Below, piece by piece: positions 57,181 to 64,000 of a stretch of 64,000 nucleotides of DNA (its first letter is position 1; every line of letters starts with the position of its first letter). Where the stretch lies: NCBI GenBank assembly GCA_002221725.1, contig NJFT01000111.1, positions 59,962-123,961 of the forward strand, read 5' to 3'. The notes below the pieces were generated by a model, which was not told the origin of the DNA, searched no databases, and worked only from the letters and a program-made list of their open reading frames with translations. This DNA comes from Scedosporium boydii. Lineage: Eukaryota; Ascomycota; Sordariomycetes; Microascales; Microascaceae. Position numbers and translations under genes: made by a program.

Positions 57181-58043
57181 ATTTCAGCGGACATTTGTGT
57201 ACTCCAGGTCTAGATGAGAATGGCAGGAGCGACCTGGCAGGACTTGATCTTGGGATGAGAAGGGAGTGTTTGAGATGAGAACGGAAGGAGCGAGCAGGGT
57301 GGGCTGGATCTAGAGATGAAGAGAAAGTGGATGAGATCTCTTTGAGAGTCATCACGATCTGCTCCCAAGGGGAAGGAAGGGCTGGTTATCCTGGAGGACT
57401 TGCGAACTGGAACAAAGTGAGGAAGGGGCAGGAACTTCGGATTCAGATGAGATGGCCTTAGTCGACTCGGACTCGACTTGTGCCGGATGGTGGGTGTCGT
57501 TTCGAAACGGTGGAGGAGAAAGAGGTGAAGTCGACGTCTCGATTGGTTGAACTCCCTGGATGGGAGACGCGGCATCTTTTCTACGTCCGCATATCTACTT
57601 GCACATAAATCTCGTCAATACTATGACAACCCGGCAGTATGATTGCTGGCAGAGATCCTACCAGATGTTCTAAAGCAAGGGTCATATTCGTTGCTCTCGC
57701 TTCCCCTTCGCATCAACAATGATCTATGCACACATCCTTCCAAGTAACAAAAAACCTCAGGGTATCTACCCGTCAACGCCATGGCCCTATCATACATAAT
57801 ACTAAACCGAATAGAACAGTAGGGAAACAAAAAAGAAAGCGAATCGCTGAAACATGTAGACATCAAGGGAGTGCCCGTCTTCGGTCTGTCATATCGTCAT
57901 ATGCGCTTCCATCGGGTAGGTGAGGGTGAAAACAGAAGAAGTAAAAAGACAAGAAGAAACAATAAAAAGGGAGAGGAAACAGCCGCACTTGCACACTGTA
58001 TCATTTCATCATACCCCTTACAAGAGAGTGAGCAATGCTCTCC
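57181..58043. other. Spacer, nothing further recognised
   Basis: Short frames here have low-complexity Ser/Pro/Leu content. The right part should hold the 3' UTR of the phosphatase-like gene. Confidence 0.45.
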
Positions 58044-59051
58044 TCACTGCGACGGATTAACATCCACAAAGGGAGCAAAAGCACTCCGGCCCAAATACCG
58101 ATCCGAATCCATATTCCCACCGTCCGAAACCTCGTCCATATCCATATCGTCATCATCCCTCGTATCCTCGATCCTCCTCTTCTTGCCGTTACCCTGTGGC
58201 GGCACCGCAAGCTGCTCGACGCCTCCACTGACGCTCCCTTCACCAGGCACAGGAGTCTTCGCGCGGTGGACATCCCGCCTGGCGCTCAGAATCGCCTCCC
58301 ACGCACACAAGCTCCTCTTCGCCTCCTCATCGAAATTCGAACAAAACCTCTGTGCCGTGATGAAGTTAACAGCATCGACCATACCCACGCCAAATACCGA
58401 CATAATATACGCCGCCGCCACGACGGTAGCGCGATCATTCCCCGTCTGACACGTAATCAGCACCTTTCCCCTCTTCGCATCGTTGTCAATAGCCATAGTC
58501 CCCACGGCATTTCCGGCGCCAGCGGCCTGCTGACGATACACGGACAACAAGTTCTGATTAATGGCCCTCGTGATATTGTTAAACGAAGCTGTAAGATGAT
58601 GCGTCGCCGCCACAGGAATCAAAAGCGTCTCAATATCCAGCCCCGCGGTGAACTTATCAGCAAAGCCCTTCAAAAGATGCCCGAAACCATTATCATGCAC
58701 GAGCACGATCATGGTAATGCCTGTGTCGCGCAACCACGCGGTGTCCTTGACGACGGTGCGCGGGCCCAGGTACAAGTAATCGAGGATGCGCTGGGCCTGG
58801 TGGCGCATCTCGTAGGTCCACATCGCCGAGCGGTCGTCGGCGATCTGCGCGTCATTGTTGGTGATGATGTGCAGGTCTTCCTCGGTCAGCGTGCCCGGGT
58901 CGAGGCCGTCGAAGGTGGGCACGATGCGGAGGGGTTGCTGGTTCGTGTCCATGGGGTTGACTCTCATGATGGGGATGAAGGGGGGGCTGGGGGCGCGGCG
59001 CGAGTAGGGCGCGTTGGGTTTGGAGGTGGAGGAGACTGATGTGACGTCCAT
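58044..59051 (-). CDS. Dual-specificity-phosphatase-fold protein (STYX-like features)
   Basis: A single exon encodes 335 aa. MWTYEMRHQAQRILDYLYLG (78-96) is the typical start of a fungal DSP domain. The P-loop reads VLITCQTGNDRATVV, so Cys201 and Arg207 of the C-x5-R signature are kept. The usual preceding His is Thr200, and the Ser/Thr after Arg is Ala208. These changes would weaken catalysis and resemble pseudophosphatases, though Cys and Arg remain. The C-terminus is acidic and carries a basic GKKRRIED stretch that could be a nuclear signal. Neighbours give no pathway clue. Activity is undecided. Confidence 0.75.
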   Translation of the reverse strand: MDVTSVSSTSKPNAPYSRRAPSPPFIPIMRVNPMDTNQQPLRIVPTFDGLDPGTLTEEDLHIITNNDAQIADDRSAMWTYEMRHQAQRILDYLYLGPRTVVKDTAWLRDTGITMIVLVHDNGFGHLLKGFADKFTAGLDIETLLIPVAATHHLTASFNNITRAINQNLLSVYRQQAAGAGNAVGTMAIDNDAKRGKVLITCQTGNDRATVVAAAYIMSVFGVGMVDAVNFITAQRFCSNFDEEAKRSLCAWEAILSARRDVHRAKTPVPGEGSVSGGVEQLAVPPQGNGKKRRIEDTRDDDDMDMDEVSDGGNMDSDRYLGRSAFAPFVDVNPSQ

Positions 59052-61059
59052 GGTTGGCGATTTTATTGTAATATTCTTCCTTGGATCTTGCGCTGGGAGA
59101 TCTGGCGGATGGTAAGGATACTCTCGGTAGTTATTTCTACGCGGGATGTGATGAACGAGGGTTCATTCAGTCAGGAGATCTTTTTGGTCTTTTCGTCCGT
59201 TGCCTAGCTGACGGGGACGATCGAGGTGAATTGAGAATGGGGAGGACGAGGGAAGAGAGAAAAGGAATTAAAAGGGGATGAGTGCTAGAGAGAGATAGAA
59301 TGATGAGGTGGATAATGTATCTGGATTGAGGAATGGAATAGCTCAAATCGGAAGCCAATTGTGCGCGTCGATTGATTCCAGGCTGCCAGGGGAACCAATC
59401 TCGGAGTTGTTGCCTTGCGACGATCAAGGATCAAATCGAATCAAATCGAGAGTTCATTGTTTGGCTGTGGACGGCGGAAGCTGGAGGCTGGTAGACAGCA
59501 AGAATGGACTTGGTGGGGTTAAGCTGGAGAGAGCTGGGGCGACCTAGAACAGGCAAACACGGCGAGACTCGGAGTGTGGAGCGCAGAGTTTGACTCGAGG
59601 GAAACAATGAACGCATTCGGACGTGACATGGGACAATTGATCTGCGCTATGCTGTTGGACGGTCTAGACTGGGCCTGCCAGGATCAAGATCTAAACTACG
59701 AGATCAATCGAGACTCGGAGAGAGAGGAATTTAGGCTGTGGCGGGGTGGCGGTGCAGGATAAACCTGAGCACAATTCCATTTGATGTTCTTTGTTTGGAT
59801 GAATCAAACACGGAACATTGATGTCAGAGTCCTGAGGCATCAATGACAGGAGATCTACTGCGTGCGAAGTGGGAGGAACAATTCGAAGGCTCGAGGGAGC
59901 CTCCAGTGCTGGCTCTCGAACAGAATAGATCCGATTCCGGGAACCGAACCCATCAGTTACTTGTCGTGGACGAGGACGAGGGATTGCTCATGTTGTACAA
60001 CTCAATCAAGGCTGCGTGCACCGAGTCCTTGGTTCATCAATCAATCTTCAACAAAATTCATCTCGAGGGAAATACGCATTACAATTATGAGACTATGCAG
60101 CGCAGCGCAGTGCAGATATATCCAAAGTATGAGTAATGCCCAAGTAAACCCTTGTGGTCCATGAAATGCAAAAAAATGGGCCAGAGTCAACAGGTCAACC
60201 AGCTGATGATCCAACATGCCTCGATGTGCTCCATCCGAAAGAAAAACCAAATAAAAACGCCGAAGTGAACAAAGACATTCTCTGCGCCGATGCGCCATCC
60301 AATGTTTCCCCCCAGCAGCGGGGTTATCCTCGAATCCAATCGAGTCCCGAGTCCTGGCGATAAGACCAGACGCCACTCGACAGCTCCAACCCTCCTCTAT
60401 CCACATGAGCATCTGATGTTTCGAGATTCCACAAAAAAAGTAAAGTTCAAGGCTGAAACTAGCGAGGATGGAAGGCAACAGCCCCGTCCAGAACTCCATA
60501 GCCACACAAAAACACCGTGTGGGGGAAGTACCATTGAACCTGAACCTGAACTGGACGTGCCAGATCCTCTCCTCTAGAATCATCGCCCACGATTGGAATT
60601 GTTTGCCTGGCTCGAGATCGAGCAAACAATCTTCGTGGGTGCCACCAGACGCTCCAAAATCCGCTGCTTCGTTCAAGAAAAAGATACTCCATCTTCGCCG
60701 GTTTTCAGAATGTAAAAGGGAAAAAAAAAAGAAAAAGATTCGTTTCTTCGGGGGTATCAGTGTGAACGACAAATCTCCAGTCATTCTTTTCGCCTGTTTG
60801 AACCCAACAAATAATAGCTTCGAAAAGCAACAACAAATATGCAACTCCATGCACAACGACGCCGAAAGCCAACCGAAATCGAAAAGAAAGTTCGCCGAGG
60901 AATGCAAATAGGAATGAGAGAGAGATAAGAAGGCAGATTCGGCCATGTCCCGCAAGCATGTCTCTCTTCCGAGACATTGAACACCCACTCGTAGATTCTT
61001 CGGGCGGTCTCATTCTCGGAGGCGTATACCAAAAACGTATCGTAAACCGAGCAAGCAGA
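59052..61059. other. 2-kb spacer, no convincing gene
   Basis: A 315-residue minus frame (60041-60988) and a shorter plus frame (59843-60136) have no domain-like content. The left end should include the phosphatase promoter, and the right end the cyclin 3' UTR. Confidence 0.45.
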
Positions 61060-62075
61060 TTATGACCGAGGTGTTTCAGCTGGCGTCAGATTGAGACCCA
61101 ACCCCACCACCGCCCTCCCACGCCTGCCGTCATACAGGCCCTCACGCTCCTCTTCCTCCTCCTCATCCCCCGCGTCATCTTCACCCGAGTCGTCAGCTGG
61201 ACTCAGATACGCACTCGCCTCGGGCCGAAAATCCTTCTCTTCACGATAGAACCCTCCTTGCCTCACAGCAAGCTGCATATCCACCATAGCATCCGTAAGC
61301 AAATCGTCCTCGCAAAGCGGCAGGATGCGATAGTTGAGATTCTCCATAATACACCTCTCCGTAACATTAAGCTGCCGACACGACCAGATGTCCCCGCCCC
61401 ACGCAGAGCAGTAATACCGCGTCGACGAGTGAGGGTCGTCGAGGAATTTAACGGCGATGGTGAGGGCGGCGAGGATGATGAGCTCGGGGTAGACGGAGTC
61501 GATGTGGAGTTGCTGCTCGCGCGGGCTGCTCGGGAGCGTGTGCCGCTTGTTCGAGGAGGAAGAGGGGAAGGTAGGAACGGAGGTTAGGGGGCACGAGAGC
61601 CGCCAGGAGAGGGCGAAGCGGTTGTCGAGGGCGTCGAGGACGCATACGGCGAGGGCGATGGATTCGAGGGGGAGGTTGGCGCGGCTGAGGATTGCTTGGA
61701 CGAGGGGGACAGAGGGCGTTGCGAGGGAGGCGGCGGCGGGGATGAGGTTGACGAGGTGGATGGCAGGTCCTGCTCACGTGTCGCCGCTGGGTTAGCCGAC
61801 CGAATATTTCGCAAAACCTTGGGAATTTGGGAATTCGAGGGAATATGCTGAGGATAGGAAAACAAAATAAGAATCAAAAGGAAAAACTCACCTAGATATC
61901 TGGGTTTTAACCGCTCTCCGTCTTCCAACGGATTCTTGGGACTCTGCGCTGCCGAGGACCTCAACGACGGCGGCGGTGTGGGAAGATTGGAAAGAGGTCG
62001 ATAGGTCATGTACCCATCGTACTCGTCGTCCGATGACGACGAGAACTTTACCCTCTTACTCCTTTGTCGCTGCAT
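61060..62075 (-). CDS. Cyclin-box protein
   Basis: Two exons, 62075-61892 and 61769-61060, encode 297 aa. The intron has donor GTGAGT and a CTAAC branch site, and splits a Gly codon (KPRYLG to PAIHLVNLIPAA). The middle shows a cyclin fold: VYPELIILAALTIAVKFLDD, then WSCRQLNVTERCIMENLNYR and ILPLCEDDLL. Such single-box fungal cyclins (Pcl/Clg1-like) partner CDKs such as Pho85. The N-terminus (KRVKFSSSSDDEYDGY) is Ser/Asp-rich, and the C-terminus has an acidic run (EDDAGDEEEEEERE). Partner and cell-cycle role are not evident from sequence. Confidence 0.8.
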
Positions 62076-64000
62076 CGTCGAGGAAAAAAATATTTCAGAA
62101 AAACAAGAAAAGTATTTTACTACTATTCAGACTCCTTCTTGTGACAATCGCTGGAATGTTTAAAATCGAGTGCCCACTCTTTTGTCTTTGGGATGGATGC
62201 TGGTGGCTTGTTTCTTTTTTGTGGATGTTTTACGTCCTTCTTCTCGCGTATTCTCGCTCCTTTCCAAGCTTGTTTCAGTCCAGAAAACGGGCGGAACGGG
62301 AGAAGACCATGGCTTTCTTTCTTTCTTCGTCTTTGTTTAGAACCCTGGGTCGGAGCCGTAGAATTCGGGCACTAGGCGACCGAGAGGGGAGGATAGGGGA
62401 GAAGTGGAGAGGACAGAGGCAATCATAGATGGATGTTGGGGGAGAAGGACTCTTGCAATAAGTAGCAAAAGCTATGAGGGGTGGGAAGAGGTGGGGAGAT
62501 GTTGTTTCGTCAAGGAAGTGGAAGAGACGGTGAGAGAGTGGAGATGAGAGGTGTGTGTATGAGCGGAGGGAAGGAGTCGGAGATTGGGGTGTATATTGAA
62601 TATATACAAAAAGATTCTGTGGCAGTAGATGCAAGTCTAGGAGTCCAAGCACAGTTATTCTCGGAGACAAAAGGTTCGTCTTGGAGAAAGAAGAGGAGGA
62701 AGATACGAGTTCAAGCTTATGAAGGAGGAAATCTGTAGGGTATCAAGTGTTTTAGTAGTCGGAAGACCGGCTGTGGAGAGGATGAATGGGATGGAGGGAA
62801 CGAAAGAAACAAGGGAGGGGGGGTTAGGAGTACGTACACGACCAGGGTGTGGTAGGACTCCGCAGGATGGAGCCAAGCAGCCAAGCATGGACAGACAAGA
62901 ACAGGGTGGGGAAGGGGGGGGACAGAAAAAGGGGACGCAATAAGGCTGAGTACCAATTTCCAGAATCGGCCCCGGTTGTGGCGAGCCAGCTGAGAAGAAC
63001 GGTAAGCACCAAGATGAGAGGGAGGGTGTGTGGTGGTGGTGTGAATGTGCTGGCTGGTTGTGTCCTGGCCTCCGCCTGGTGAAGTCGGCCGCGCCCGCGC
63101 CCGTGGTAAGATGCAAGAACTGGAAGACGGCTGCAGGAATCAATACTTGTCGGTTGTGTCTTGTTTCAAGGTTTACGAAGATGGGACATACAGCGTACAT
63201 TAAGTATTACGAAGAACTATGAACAAATTGCGAGATGCGTCGAGAACAACGCACCGCGATTCAGAATGGCGGTGGCTGACCTGGACAGGGCAGGCCAGGC
63301 TGGTGGACAGGGATAGTACCGATGTTGGGCTGCAAGAGGTTCAAGTTAGAGTCTAGCGAGGGTGTATTCAATGTCATTCCCACTTCGTACACCCACAGCT
63401 TTCGTCACGTTGTGTATTTTGATGCACATCAATCTCAAAGTTATCAACCTAAACTTCAAGCGTTGCAAAACAATGATGTCGGGATTGAGTTGATGTTTCT
63501 ACCCTCCTTTTGGCCCTCCATTTGCCCTGATGTTCTTGTCGCCGTCGAGTATTGGCACTATACGAATGTGCATTAATTAATACAATATTTATTACTAGAT
63601 TTACAACAAGCGTCGATCTTCTTCCCCCCTCTCGATGATTGCGTACTTCAAAGTTGTATTCTGAGTTTCCGAGAGGGATGAGAGAGACTCAACCATTCAT
63701 CGAGTTTGACATTGACAAGTCTGGCCTTAAAGGATCAATTGACGTGTACGAAGTACCGTACCTACATGACCGGTGTCGTATTTGACACCAACAGCCGAAT
63801 GTGGCGCTTCACTTTCATTCCAACTGCTCCTCAGGTCGGCGTCCTGATTCTGCTGACCTCAGCGAGGGCTGATTCCGCAATCTCCGGGACTGTGGCTTGG
63901 ACAGGATGGGTTGGACAACACCAATCTAGAAGTATTCTTGCTCTATTCTTGTTCCCTCTCCTTTTGTTACGAAGCACGCACGAAGAGAAAAAAAAAAAAA
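62076..64000. other. Upstream region of the cyclin gene, no gene seen
   Basis: It contains T-rich leader sequence, a (GGGGGG)-type run near 62915 and two TACGAAG words (63747-63756 and near 63207). Reading frames are short and overlap on both strands without domain content. Confidence 0.5.

Noticed and set aside
57210..57575. 121-residue minus frame
   Set aside because: Low-complexity Ser/Pro/Leu sequence in purine-rich tandem repeat surroundings.
60041..60988. 315-residue minus-strand frame
   Set aside because: No domain content, Phe runs from poly-A/T and many Cys/Trp in random order; no splice partner. Kept as spacer.

Overview
The window is nuclear DNA of a filamentous ascomycete (Pezizomycotina, most likely a Sordariomycete). 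The evidence is short GT-AG introns of about 65-150 nt with CTAAC-like branch sites, long single-copy spacers, and a gene set made of Dicer-like 1, Urb1/Npa1, Sec1, mitochondrial Suv3, an R-SNARE of VAMP7 type, a UCH-type deubiquitinase and a 4E-T-like eIF4E-binding protein. I cannot name the species.

Layout. 1-9.6 kb: the 3' part of URB1 (+) converges on an eIF4E-binding protein (-). 9.65-21.6 kb: an accessory island bounded by two same-orientation copies of a tRNA-related SINE-like repeat (a third copy lies at 3.68-4.07 kb). It carries a divergent pair of nucleotidyltransferase-fold genes (one intact, one broken), an Hsp70-like relic, an unrecognised coiled-coil gene, a gamma-glutamylcyclotransferase relic and, divergent to it, an intact putative amidoligase. 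22-38.4 kb: dense conserved genes, namely SEC1, a membrane-anchored short-chain dehydrogenase, a G-patch/zinc-finger protein, tRNA-Glu with an intron, a VAMP7-like SNARE, SUV3, a UCH deubiquitinase and an 839-aa disordered protein. 38.4-47.6 kb: a 9.2 kb block without a convincing gene, studded with the palindromic word TACGAAGTAC. 47.6-53 kb: a complete five-exon DCL1. 54.2-64 kb: a proline/glutamine-rich protein with an in-frame TAG problem, a small AT-hook-like reading frame, a dual-specificity-phosphatase-like protein and a cyclin-box protein.

How the genes work together. The core genes serve unrelated housekeeping roles (60S assembly, translation control, exocytosis, vacuolar/endosomal fusion, mitochondrial RNA turnover, ubiquitin recycling, RNA silencing). 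The island is the exception. An amidoligase (forms amide bonds) beside a GGCT-fold enzyme (cleaves gamma-glutamyl amides) reads like a two-gene make/break module for gamma-glutamyl-type conjugates. In this strain the GGCT side has been lost through frameshifts. Exon coordinates were derived by hand from splice-site and reading-frame continuity. No database search or computation was run.
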